A stretch of 46,250 nucleotides of DNA, taken from positions 1-46,250 of the forward strand of contig NZ_FZOJ01000035.1 of assembly GCF_900188145.1 (NCBI RefSeq), in the 5' to 3' direction. A program made the position numbers and the translations under genes. Under the pieces are notes generated by a model. It saw nothing but the letters and a program-made list of their open reading frames with translations, ran no database searches and was not told where the DNA came from. Positions 39,635 to 46,250 of the stretch are shown here, piece after piece (position 1 is the stretch's first letter; every line of letters begins with the position of its first letter). Source of the stretch: Anaerovirgula multivorans (lineage in GTDB: Bacteria > Bacillota > Clostridia > Peptostreptococcales > Natronincolaceae).

Positions 39635-40636
39635 ATGAACTCTGAAATTATAATGTACCAGACCGAAGATGGATTGACAAAAATAGAAACTACTTTTGAC
39701 AATGATACCGTTTGGCTCTCCATTGACCAAATGGCTGAATTATTTCAGCGAGATAGAAGTGTGATTGGTAAACATATAAGAAATATTTTTAGAGAAGGTG
39801 AACTTGTAAAAAGTTCAGTGTGGGCAAAATTTGCCTACACTGCTTCTGACGGAAAAGATTATCAAGTTGATTATTATAATTTAGATGTAATTATTTCTGT
39901 GGGCTATCGTGTAAAATCCTTACGAGGTACACAGTTCAGAATTTGGGCTAGCAATGTTTTAAAAGAATATATGAAAAAAGGATTCGCCATGAATGATGAC
40001 CTTCTAAAAAATAATGGCGGAGGAATTTATTTTGATGAACTGTTGGAGCGAATTCGTGATATTCGTTCATCAGAAAAAGTATTCTGGAGGAAAGTTTTTG
40101 ATATCTATGCGACAAGTGTTGATTATGATCCAAGAATGGAATCATCAATGTTGTTTTTTAAAACAGTGCAAAACAAAATGCATTGGGCTGCACATGGTCA
40201 AACTGCTGCAGAAAAGATTTATTACGCAGCAAATGCAGATAAACCTCATATGGGTATGCTCAGTTTCAAGGGAGACCATCCTACACAAACAGATGCACTG
40301 GTAGCAAAAAACTATTGTACAGAAGAGGAGTTATCTGCATTAAACAGCATAGTTTCTGCTTATCTTGAATTTGCTGAAATGCAGGCGAGAAGAAGAATCC
40401 CGATGTATATGTCAGATTGGATTGAAACATTAGATGGATTTCTAAAATTGTCCAAGCATGAAATTCTTACTTATGGGGGAAAGATTAGTGCTAAGACTGC
40501 TGAACTTAAGGCTAAAGAAGAATATAAGAAATATAAAGCTTTAAATATAAGTGATGTTTCAAAGGCAGAGAGAGATTACATTAAAGCATTAGAAGATATG
40601 GAAATGAAACTGCTAGGGGAAGGAGATAAAAACTAA
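39635..40636 (+). CDS. RhuM-family protein
   Basis: A 333-residue cytosolic protein of the RhuM family (PF13310), first seen in Salmonella pathogenicity island 3 and frequent in bacterial accessory islands. Family marks: VWLSIDQMAELFQRDRSVIG (HTH-like front), SDGKDYQVDYYNLDVIISVG with YRVKSLRGTQFRIWA, and the C-terminal LNSIVSAYLEFAEMQARRRI and SDWIETLDGFLKLSKHEIL. ATG 39635 is preferred (AAGGAG eight bases ahead); ATG 39629 is too close. The exact function is not known; some relatives act with toxin or restriction genes. Intact, single-gene unit. Confidence 0.88.
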   Translation: MNSEIIMYQTEDGLTKIETTFDNDTVWLSIDQMAELFQRDRSVIGKHIRNIFREGELVKSSVWAKFAYTASDGKDYQVDYYNLDVIISVGYRVKSLRGTQFRIWASNVLKEYMKKGFAMNDDLLKNNGGGIYFDELLERIRDIRSSEKVFWRKVFDIYATSVDYDPRMESSMLFFKTVQNKMHWAAHGQTAAEKIYYAANADKPHMGMLSFKGDHPTQTDALVAKNYCTEEELSALNSIVSAYLEFAEMQARRRIPMYMSDWIETLDGFLKLSKHEILTYGGKISAKTAELKAKEEYKKYKALNISDVSKAERDYIKALEDMEMKLLGEGDKN

Positions 40637-40839
40637 GTGTGAATTATAGTAATAATAAGAAGTCTAACAACCAGCTTTTATGAGATGACTTTGTTGGTGA
40701 GTTTATTAAAAAATTGTTTTAAGAGAATATGAAATGTAAAATATTCACATAACATTTAGACAAATAGGAATTTATTGAGCAGACAGGCATAATTAAAAGC
40801 ACAAAAACTGGTCTTAGGTAAATTATAGGAGGTTTATAA

Positions 40840-41484
40840 ATGAACAAAATAGTTGAGATTAGGAATGAAAAAGAAACAGATTATGAGAGAGTAGAAGAAA
40901 TCACGAGGAAATCTTTTTGGAATTTATATATTCCGGGGTGCAATGAACATTATTTAGTTCATGTTATGCGATCCCACAAGGACTTTGTGCCGGAGTTAGA
41001 TCTGGTGATTGAAGTTGATAATCAGATCATCGGGAACATAATGTACACAAAAGCAAAACTGGTTGATGAGTCAGGGGAAGAAAAAGAAATCCTTACCTTC
41101 GGTCCGGTTTGCATTATTCCGGAATATCAAAGAATGGGTTACGGGAAAATGCTTATAGAGCATTCTTTTGAACAGGCGGTTTCACTTGGTTATGATGTGA
41201 TTGTAATATTTGGAAACCCAAGCAATTATGTAAGCCTTGGCTTTAAGAGTTGTAAAAAGTACAATATCTGTCTTGAGAATGAAACATTCCCAGCAGCAAT
41301 GATGGTAAAAGAACTGAAGCCGGAAGCTTTGGACGGGAGGAAATGGGTTTATTATGACAGCCCTGTGATGAAGATAGACGAACAAGAAGCCGAGCGCTTT
41401 GATGAGAGTCTGGAAAAAATGGAGAAGAAATTCCAGCCAAGTCAGGAAGAATTTTATATTCATAGCCATTCTATTATACAGTGA
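40840..41484 (+). CDS. GNAT-family N-acetyltransferase
   Basis: A 214-residue acetyl-CoA-dependent transferase of the YhbS type. The acetyl-CoA loop is FGPVCIIPEYQRMGYGKMLI (Q/R-x-x-G-x-G), followed by a helix and IVIFGNPSNYVSLGFKSCKK, the last strand and loop. The C-terminal 50 residues are acidic and helical. ATG 40840 follows ATAGGAGGTTTATAA. The substrate is unknown; a small amine or peptide is typical. Confidence 0.88.
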   Translation: MNKIVEIRNEKETDYERVEEITRKSFWNLYIPGCNEHYLVHVMRSHKDFVPELDLVIEVDNQIIGNIMYTKAKLVDESGEEKEILTFGPVCIIPEYQRMGYGKMLIEHSFEQAVSLGYDVIVIFGNPSNYVSLGFKSCKKYNICLENETFPAAMMVKELKPEALDGRKWVYYDSPVMKIDEQEAERFDESLEKMEKKFQPSQEEFYIHSHSIIQ

Positions 41485-41655
41485 AATTCCTTTAGTGATA
41501 TAAAGATAAGCTATAACTTCTAATTTTTAGATTAGATTATGAGCATAACCAAAGTCAGACAAGGCAAGTCGGCTTTCCATTATGTTTATTAGTTGAGGGT
41601 TTACAAAAGGGAGAATCATCACCCGATTTCGCGGTTGCGAAAGGAGGTGAACACC

Positions 41656-41766
41656 ATGAATAAACCTGTTCGTACCCAGTGGCAAATCATATGCGGAAAG
41701 CTAAACGATTTCACAAGATACATGATGTGCTATTTCAAATCCCAACCAAAGCACATAATGATTTGA
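41656..41766 (+). CDS. 36-aa peptide behind a very strong ribosome site
   Basis: ATG 41656 follows AAAGGAGGTGAACACC, close to a perfect Shine-Dalgarno. The peptide starts MNKPVRTQWQIICGKLNDFT, has a Met-Met-Cys-Tyr stretch, and ends Pro-Lys-His-Ile-Met-Ile. It is basic and aromatic. No family recognised. It may be a real small protein of the mobile module to the right or the truncated start of a longer gene. Confidence 0.45.
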   Translation: MNKPVRTQWQIICGKLNDFTRYMMCYFKSQPKHIMI

Positions 41767-41772
41767 TTTTTG

Positions 41773-41789
41773 ATTATCAAAGTGATAAT
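41773..41789 (+). promoter_or_regulatory. operator ahead of the HTH regulator gene
   Basis: ATTATCAAAGTGATAAT, a 7-bp perfect inverted repeat with a 3-base centre, 30 bp before the regulator start. The same sequence type (ATATTATCAAAATGATAATAT) lies ahead of the ABC genes, so the regulator at 41819 probably binds both. Confidence 0.7.
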
Positions 41790-41818
41790 ATTGTCATAAG
41801 CTGTTAGGAGGGAATGTT

Positions 41819-42361
41819 ATGGAACAAAAAGTTATGGATTGCTTTACACACCCAATAAAATGCAAACTGTTATTAGAGCTATATTCTGCCGGAAAGGCAA
41901 CCGCTAAACAACTTGCAGAAATATATAATGATATTCCACAGGCAACCCTATACCGCTACTTGAAACGTATGACAAATGACGGTATTTTGAAAGTAGTCGA
42001 AGAAAATCAAGTAAGAGGGACGATAGAGAAAACCTATGCGGTTGCCATTGATTTAGACTCAAGTGGGCAGGAGTTAATTGGTGCAAACGCAGGCGATGCT
42101 TATATGCAAATGTTTATACAGTATGTTTTTGGCTTTATTAAGCGGTTTCAAGAGTATTGTAAAAATCCGGATATAGATATTCCAAAAGATCAGTCGGGTT
42201 TTTCTCTTGCGCCGATATATGCAACCGATGAAGAATTGGCATCCGCGATAGATGAATACGCAAAAATCATTCAGCCGCTTTATAAGAATAGGCCCACGGC
42301 GGATAGAAAATCACGAACTATAGGCTTGATTATTTCACCGCCCGAAAATCACAACAAATAA
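41819..42361 (+). CDS. ArsR/HTH_20-like transcriptional regulator
   Basis: A 180-residue winged-helix regulator. HTH: THPIKCKLLLELYSAGKATA, KQLAEIYNDIPQATLYRYLK, RMTNDGILKVVEENQVRG, then a helical C-terminal domain with YMQMFIQYVFGFIKRFQEYC. The layout fits ArsR-like helix-turn-helix regulators that sit ahead of ABC transporters in Firmicutes. ATG 41819 follows GTTAGGAGGGAATGTT. Palindromes at 41773 and 42418 imply autoregulation and control of the transporter genes. Confidence 0.8.
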   Translation: MEQKVMDCFTHPIKCKLLLELYSAGKATAKQLAEIYNDIPQATLYRYLKRMTNDGILKVVEENQVRGTIEKTYAVAIDLDSSGQELIGANAGDAYMQMFIQYVFGFIKRFQEYCKNPDIDIPKDQSGFSLAPIYATDEELASAIDEYAKIIQPLYKNRPTADRKSRTIGLIISPPENHNK

Positions 42362-42370
42362 GTCTTTCAG

Positions 42371-42408
42371 AGCTCCTTTTATTATTCGTGTGGCAAAGGA
42401 GCTTTCTT
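42371..42408 (+). terminator. terminator after the regulator
   Basis: AGCTCCTTT and AAAGGAGCT, a perfect 9-bp stem with a 15-base loop, followed by TTCTTCTTG. The next promoter starts directly after it. Confidence 0.75.
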
Positions 42409-42409
42409 C

Positions 42410-42441
42410 TTGACATCATATTATCAAAATGATAATATAAT
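42410..42441 (+). promoter_or_regulatory. regulated promoter of the ABC-transporter genes
   Basis: TTGACA at 42410-42415 is followed by the 21-bp palindrome ATATTATCAAAATGATAATA-T (42418-42438), and then TATAAT-type boxes (GATAAT 42431, TATAAT 42436). The operator fills the spacer, so binding of the regulator would block RNA polymerase. Confidence 0.75.
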
Positions 42442-42508
42442 CATTATGATAATTCTTAAAGCATTGTGGGATGTGACTAATTCTATTAATGAGCAGGGAG
42501 GAAAACGC

Positions 42509-42943
42509 ATGAAGGCAATCATCGTTGAAAAGTTAACAAAAATATACTCTGAAGGGAAAAAAGCATTGGACAGTGCCAGCTTTGAACTCGACCAAGGTGA
42601 AGTGTTCGGATTTTTGGGACCTAATGGTGCTGGCAAAACTACAGCTGTTAAACTTTTAAATGGCATGATTTCTCCATCAGAAGGTACCTGCCATGTTTTT
42701 GGCATAGATCCCTCAGCCAGTCCAGAGAAAGTTCATGCTATCTCCGGCGTGGTTACGGAGCATGCGCAAATGTACGACAATCTAACGGGGCAAGAAAACC
42801 TTGTGTTTTATGGTACGTTATTTGGAATTTCAAAGGAAGAAAGCTGTAAGCGAGCACTTGCGTTACTAGAGCGATTAAACCTTACTGACGCTAAAGATAA
42901 AAAGCTGGCCACCTATTCTACCGGTATGCGCCAACTAGCTTGA
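42509..42943 (+). pseudogene. ABC transporter ATP-binding protein, cut before Walker B
   Basis: The first 144 residues of an ABC-2-type exporter ATPase. ATG 42509 follows GCAGGGAGGAAAACGC. Walker A is GFLGPNGAGKTTAVKLLNG (37-45); the LSGGQ-type signature STGMRQ is present at the end, but Walker B, D-loop and H-loop are gone. A deletion joins it at about 42938 to the permease in another frame. A complete ATPase normally has about 290 residues. It cannot hydrolyse ATP. Confidence 0.8.
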
Positions 42944-43536
42944 CAAACACCGATAATATAAAGCACGCAGTAATATCTCTGATTATAAACAACATCATGC
43001 CAGTTTTCTTTATTATAATCCCCATTATGGCCGCATCGATTATGGCCGCGAGTTCTTTCGTCGGCGAGAAGGAAAAGCGGACACTGGAAACGCTCTTATA
43101 TTGTCCGCTTTCTCTAAAGCAAATATTCAGGGCTAAAATACTATCTTCGTTTATCATGAGCGAACTGGTTTCCATCCTGTCTTTCATCATTATGACACTT
43201 GTGACACAGATTGAAATATTTCTGACAACAGGCAGCCTGCTGTTACCGAATATCAGTTGGCTTGTGGTCTTATTACTTCTTTCGCCTGCTGTGTCCCTAA
43301 TCTCAATTACGTTGATTGTGCGTGGCTCTGCCAAGGCGCAAACCATGGAAGAATCCCAGCAGAGCAGCGCACTTCTGGTTTTGCCGGTAATCTTTCTAGT
43401 GGCTGGGCAATTTATAGGGATTATCCTTATAAACATTTGGATTCTATTGGGCTTAGGCGCCTTCTTGGCAGTGATTGCATGGATTTTGATGAATGGCTCG
43501 TTTCAAAAGATAAGCTATGAATCAATGCTACGTTGA
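42940..43536 (+). pseudogene. ABC-2 permease, N-terminally truncated
   Basis: About 198 residues of an ABC-2-type (NatB-like) permease: IMPVFFIIIPIMAASIMAAS, SFVGEKEKRTLETLLYCPLS (the conserved G-E-K-E-x-x-T-L-E of the family), five or so membrane helices, and a plausible native end. The apparent TTG start at 42940 is right at the deletion joint, so the first helix and periplasmic part are missing. Partner of the cut ATPase at 42509. Confidence 0.75.
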
Positions 43537-43588
43537 TAGCAAAGCCCAAAACAAAAAAACACTATAAAACCGTAAGGAGGTTTGTTTG

Positions 43589-43792
43589 ATGGATATTCTA
43601 TTGGATAATTTGCCAATCTTAATTCCGTTTATTGTTGTTCAAGTCGCTTTTGGCTTGATTGCTCTCATTCATGTGTTGAGGCACCCGTATTACCGCTTCG
43701 GAAACAAAATAATGTGGGCGTTCGTCGTAATGCTCGTTAATATTTTTGGTCCGATTATCTATTTTGTCTTTGGAAGGGGGGAAGATCAATGA
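43589..43792 (+). CDS. small PLDc_N-domain membrane protein
   Basis: A 67-residue protein with two helices (LPILIPFIVVQVAFGLIALI and MWAFVVMLVNIFGPIIYFVF) joined by HVLRHPYYRFGNKI, the PLDc_N signature (PF13396) seen at the front of cardiolipin synthases and as a free peptide beside ABC transporters such as bacitracin- or lantibiotic-type immunity genes. ATG 43589 has AAGGAGGTTTGTTTG ahead. It overlaps the next gene by four bases. Confidence 0.85.
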   Translation: MDILLDNLPILIPFIVVQVAFGLIALIHVLRHPYYRFGNKIMWAFVVMLVNIFGPIIYFVFGRGEDQ

Positions 43793-44709
43793 AAGATGTA
43801 CTTTCCATAAAAGGATTATCAAAAAGTTTTGGTACTCAAAAAGTCATAGATAATCTTGACCTTTCTGTGCCAGAAGGTACTGTTTTCGGATTTATTGGTC
43901 AAAATGGCGCGGGTAAAACAACAACCATGAAAATGGTGTTGGGTCTGCTGAAAGCTGATAGTGGTGAGATTACCGTCTGTGGTGAAACCGTGAGTTATGG
44001 ACAGACAAAAACCAATCGTCATATTGGATATTTACCCGATGTTCCCGAATTTTATAATTATATGAAACCGCTTGAATACCTTGCCCTTTGTGGCGAAATT
44101 GCAGGGCTTTCCAAATCGGAAACCAAAGGCCGAAGCGATGAACTTTTATCTCTTGTGGGGCTTAATGGTGTAAAAAAACGCATCGGCGGCTTTTCCCGTG
44201 GCATGAAACAACGGCTTGGAATCGCGCAAGCCTTGTTGTCACGCCCCAAGCTGCTGATTTGTGATGAACCCACAAGCGCTCTTGATCCTGTCGGACGTAA
44301 AGAAATACTTGATATTCTTCAAAAAATCAAAGGCACAACAACCGTAATTTTTTCAACGCATATTTTATCGGATGTAGAGCGCATTTGTGACCGCGTGGCA
44401 GTGCTGCACAATGGCAACATCGCTATCAGCGGGACGCTTTCCGAGATTAAGACTATGCACGGTAAAGAGCGCCTTTTGCTAGAGTTTTCCCAAAAGTCAG
44501 AAGTTAGTCAGTTCAAGGCTTGTGAGAAAATAAAGCCGCTACTTTCTCAAGTGGAAGAAAGTGGTACAGAAATCATTTTGCAGGGTAAGGATATCGTCCA
44601 TATTCAACGTGTGGTTATTTCTGTACTTGCAGAAACCGGTTTGTGTCCATCAAAAATGGAAATTATGGAGTCCTCCCTTGAAAACTTGTTCTTGGAGGTG
44701 GTAAGGTGA
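43789..44709 (+). CDS. ABC transporter ATP-binding protein
   Basis: A complete 306-residue ABC-2-type ATPase: Walker A GFIGQNGAGKTTTMKMVLG, Q-loop region near YLPDVPEFYNYM, signature FSRGMKQRLGIAQALL, Walker B KLLICDEPTSALDPVG and H-loop FSTHILSDVERICDR, then a C-terminal domain of about 80 residues. It works with the permease at 44706, whose start overlaps its stop. The likely role is export of, or immunity to, a peptide or drug, as in BcrA-type pairs. It belongs to the unit controlled by the palindromic operator at 42418. Confidence 0.92.
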   Translation: MKDVLSIKGLSKSFGTQKVIDNLDLSVPEGTVFGFIGQNGAGKTTTMKMVLGLLKADSGEITVCGETVSYGQTKTNRHIGYLPDVPEFYNYMKPLEYLALCGEIAGLSKSETKGRSDELLSLVGLNGVKKRIGGFSRGMKQRLGIAQALLSRPKLLICDEPTSALDPVGRKEILDILQKIKGTTTVIFSTHILSDVERICDRVAVLHNGNIAISGTLSEIKTMHGKERLLLEFSQKSEVSQFKACEKIKPLLSQVEESGTEIILQGKDIVHIQRVVISVLAETGLCPSKMEIMESSLENLFLEVVR

Positions 44710-45467
44710 GAGGATTTATTGCATTTTCAAAAAAGGAACTTATAGAAAATACTCGGAATTACAGACTGCTTATTATGCTCGCCATTTTCTTAATCTTTGG
44801 TTTGATGAGCCCATTGCTGGCAAAATTCACACCGCAGCTTATGGAAGCCCTTATGCCGAATCTTGCAGAAGCATTTGAAAACCCCACCGCATTAGATTCG
44901 TGGATGCAGTTCTACAAAAATGTTTCGTCACTTGGCCTTAGCTTGACAATCATTCTTTTCAGCAGTTGTTTGTCGGGCGAATATGCCAAAGGTACACTCA
45001 CCATCATGTTGACAAAAGGATTGTCACGTCCCGCTGTAGTTCTGTCAAAGTTTTCGGCTGCTGCGGTCATTTTAACCGTTAGTTATTGGCTGTCTTTTGG
45101 TGTTACCTATGGTTATACAGCCTATCTCTGGCCGGGCGCTTCACTGCCGCATGTTTTTTTTGCAGCCTTTGCCCTGTGGATTGCAGGAATACTATATTTG
45201 TGTATCCTTATGCTTGGTTGTGTGCTGTTCCGGCAAGCGTTTACAAGTATCCTATTTTTGTTGGTAATAACGGTGATTATGGGATTGTTAGAGCAGATAG
45301 AGCAGACCGCAGGGTTTAGCCCGGTCATTTTAGTATCAAAAAATATTGATTTGCTTTCCGGCGCGGTGACAGTTTCCTATTTTACCATACCATTTATTGT
45401 TTCGATCTTTACGTCGGCTGCATTATTGATTATGTCTATAGTCGTATTCAATAAAAAGCAGTTATAA
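44706..45467 (+). CDS. ABC-2 transporter permease
   Basis: A 253-residue membrane permease with about six helices: LLIMLAIFLIFGLMSPLLAK, LSLTIILFSSCLSGEYAKG (the G-E-x-x-x-G-T-L motif continues TLTIMLTKGLSR), ILYLCILMLGCVLF and a last helix before NKKQL. A GTG start overlaps the ATPase stop. Together with the ATPase and the PLDc_N peptide it appears functional, unlike the first ABC pair. Confidence 0.88.
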   Translation: MRGFIAFSKKELIENTRNYRLLIMLAIFLIFGLMSPLLAKFTPQLMEALMPNLAEAFENPTALDSWMQFYKNVSSLGLSLTIILFSSCLSGEYAKGTLTIMLTKGLSRPAVVLSKFSAAAVILTVSYWLSFGVTYGYTAYLWPGASLPHVFFAAFALWIAGILYLCILMLGCVLFRQAFTSILFLLVITVIMGLLEQIEQTAGFSPVILVSKNIDLLSGAVTVSYFTIPFIVSIFTSAALLIMSIVVFNKKQL

Positions 45468-45584
45468 CAAATAGTTTTTTTATATAACAAATGCAAAAGT
45501 AATGATAACCTCCCCAAAGGGAAATAAAAAAAAACGTTGTTGCGGCGGCTGGATAGCTTTATCCAAAACAAAATAGAGTAGCTG

Positions 45585-45622
45585 ACGGCGGTTTTGAAAT
45601 TGATCAAAGTCGCCGTTTTTCT
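45585..45622 (+). terminator. terminator of the ABC operon
   Basis: ACGGCG and CGCCGT stem (6 bp plus flanking G-C pairs) with a 20-base loop, followed by TTTTTCTTTTC. Confidence 0.6.
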
Positions 45623-45672
45623 TTTCAAAAAATAGAGTAACGGAGGGTGTATTAAAGTTACCCTTTTTTAAG

Positions 45673-45702
45673 GACACGGCGGTATCAAGGAGGTATCGCC
45701 AT
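45673..45702 (+). promoter_or_regulatory. hairpin sequestering a ribosome site
   Basis: GGCGGTATC and GGTATCGCC can pair over nine positions (two wobbles) around AAGGA, so the AAGGAGG Shine-Dalgarno sits in the loop and 3' arm, directly before an ATG. It may regulate translation of the sigma-type gene behind it, although the ATG here is not in its present frame. Confidence 0.4.
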
Positions 45703-45738
45703 GTCTATTTTTATTTACAGCAGACCCCCTATTCCAAT

Positions 45739-46043
45739 TTGTATGCAAATGAATTGGATCAGCTTTATACAGAGGATAAATACTTTGTTACCGAACAGAT
45801 TTTCAATGTTTTAGGTCTTGATGTCATTGTTACAGATGATGTTGTCGCAGAGGCATTACAAAGTTTGCCGGAACGCAAGCGTGATATTATCTTGCTTTCC
45901 TATTTCCTTGAGTTGTCTGCCGAGAAATTGGGGACAAGCTGAATATGCTGCGTTCTACTGTTCAGTACCAAAGAACAAGCACGCTGCAACAGCTAAAAAA
46001 TTTTATGGAAGGAGATACCTATGAGCAACAAGACAAGAAATAA
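45739..46043 (+). pseudogene. conjugative-transposon sigma-70-like factor, frameshifted
   Basis: The frame from 45739 reads YANELDQLYTEDKYFVTEQI, FNVLGLDVIVTDDVVAEALQ and SLPERKRDIILLSYFLELS. After a one-base shift at about 45920 it continues EIGDKLNMLRSTVQYQRTST, LQQLKNFMEGD. This is the small sigma-like regulator found in Tn916-type conjugative transposons, ahead of the Orf8-like HTH gene. The front is out of frame with ATG 45703 and probably incomplete. Confidence 0.7.
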
Positions 46044-46173
46044 TCATCTGCTTTCCTACCCTATTATCGTATTAGCCTCTGGTGGCGATGTGGATGCTAT
46101 TAATACCGTTCTGAAACATTACGAAGGGTACATAGCAGCATTGTCTATGAGGACATTGGATTGTCAACATTGA
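46021..46173 (+). pseudogene. Tn916 Orf8-like HTH protein, cut by an IS
   Basis: ATG 46021 follows GGAAGGAGATACCT. The frame reads MSNKTRNNHLLSYPIIVLAS, GGDVDAINTVLKHYEGYIAA, LSMRTL, then foreign sequence. The Asp-Ala-Ile-Asn-x-Val-Leu-Lys-His-Tyr-Glu-Gly-Tyr-Ile block is the HTH_16 signature of Tn916-type elements. The remaining 25 or so residues are lost where the IS3 end begins at about 46160. Confidence 0.75.
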
Positions 46174-46174
46174 A

Positions 46175-46250
46175 TTAGACAGTTTTTTTAAGGTTATGTT
46201 CTTTATATTGTTTAGGACTTAAATATCCTAATGTTGAATGAATCCTAATA
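46175..46250 (-). pseudogene. IS3-family OrfB C-terminus, continuing past the window
   Basis: The minus strand reads RIHSTLGYLSPKQYKEHNLK, Lys-Thr-Val and stop (46177-46175), the canonical end of IS150/IS3-group OrfB (N-x-x-R-x-H-S-T-L-G-Y-x-S-P). The IS end lies about 15 bp to the left, inside the Orf8-like gene. The remainder is to the right of the window, so intactness cannot be judged. Confidence 0.75.

Noticed and set aside
44706..45467. A third, separate ABC system implied by overlapping open frames on both strands
   Set aside because: The opposite-strand and shifted frames are shadows of the single permease gene.

Overview
The window looks like part of an anaerobic, spore-forming low-GC Firmicute of the class Clostridia. 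The reasons are A/T-rich genes with strong AGGAGG-type ribosome sites, frequent TTG/GTG starts, a GerA-type spore germination fragment, clostridial large serine recombinases, and the absence of any core house-keeping cluster. No rRNA, tRNA or CRISPR array was seen. About half of the window is ordinary small operons. The rest is debris: insertion sequences, prophage pieces, and genes broken by stops, frameshifts or deletions.

Layout. 1-1,850: the end of a helicase/PLD protein, a decayed serine recombinase and a 48-bp perfect palindrome. 1,886-3,255: lipoprotein, MarR regulator, PH-like membrane protein. 3,757-5,622: a Cys-rich CCG protein, then a decaying DNA-alkylation repair set (adaA with an early stop, intact ogt, an alkA stump). 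5,729-11,000: a RAYT transposase relic and a run of secreted lipoproteins, two of which share an almost identical leader but have different bodies. 11,044-12,400: IS110 and IS3 debris. 12,400-16,690 (minus strand): a TetR-headed operon with a DUF4097 lipoprotein, a VTT membrane protein, a condensation-like acyltransferase and a membrane protein, with visible TGAAC-N-GTTCA operators. 16,915-18,500: a frameshifted isochorismatase-type hydrolase divergent from a WYL regulator. 18,900-21,000: a 67-aa ORF, DUF2200, the rifampin ADP-ribosyltransferase Arr, and an AraC/GyrI regulator. 21,371-32,997: a gutted prophage (TerL, a tail-associated protein, holin, amidase, two overlapping serine recombinases). 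Its middle holds non-phage fragments: an HEPN/MNT toxin-antitoxin relic, a GerA relic, and an IS1182 copy with a 9-bp target duplication. 33,400-36,556: a SymE-like toxin, DUF4365, DUF1801 and MORN proteins, and a YafY/WYL regulator. 37,240-38,985: a MarR / COG0701 permease / Cys-Cys peptide operon with twin operators. 39,000-41,484: an rlmD-type 3' fragment, RhuM, GNAT. 41,650-46,250: a regulator and ABC-transporter module with palindromic operators, then Tn916-type sigma and HTH genes cut by another IS3.

What ties it together. Short copies of what I read as the 3' end of rlmD/rumA (encoding a His-Val-Glu-Cys/Thr-Val-Val-Leu core) recur in the same orientation near 3.3, 18.6, 35.3 and 39.1 kb. 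Serine-recombinase C-terminal fragments lie near 1.4, 21.2 and 37.0 kb, plus the two full genes. I infer that elements integrated repeatedly at one rlmD-type site and decayed in place, leaving a stack of islands. I do not see one clear new defence or biosynthetic system. The best candidates for new biology are the leader-sharing lipoproteins, the TetR/DUF4097/VTT/acyltransferase operon, and the MarR/permease/Cys-Cys peptide operon.
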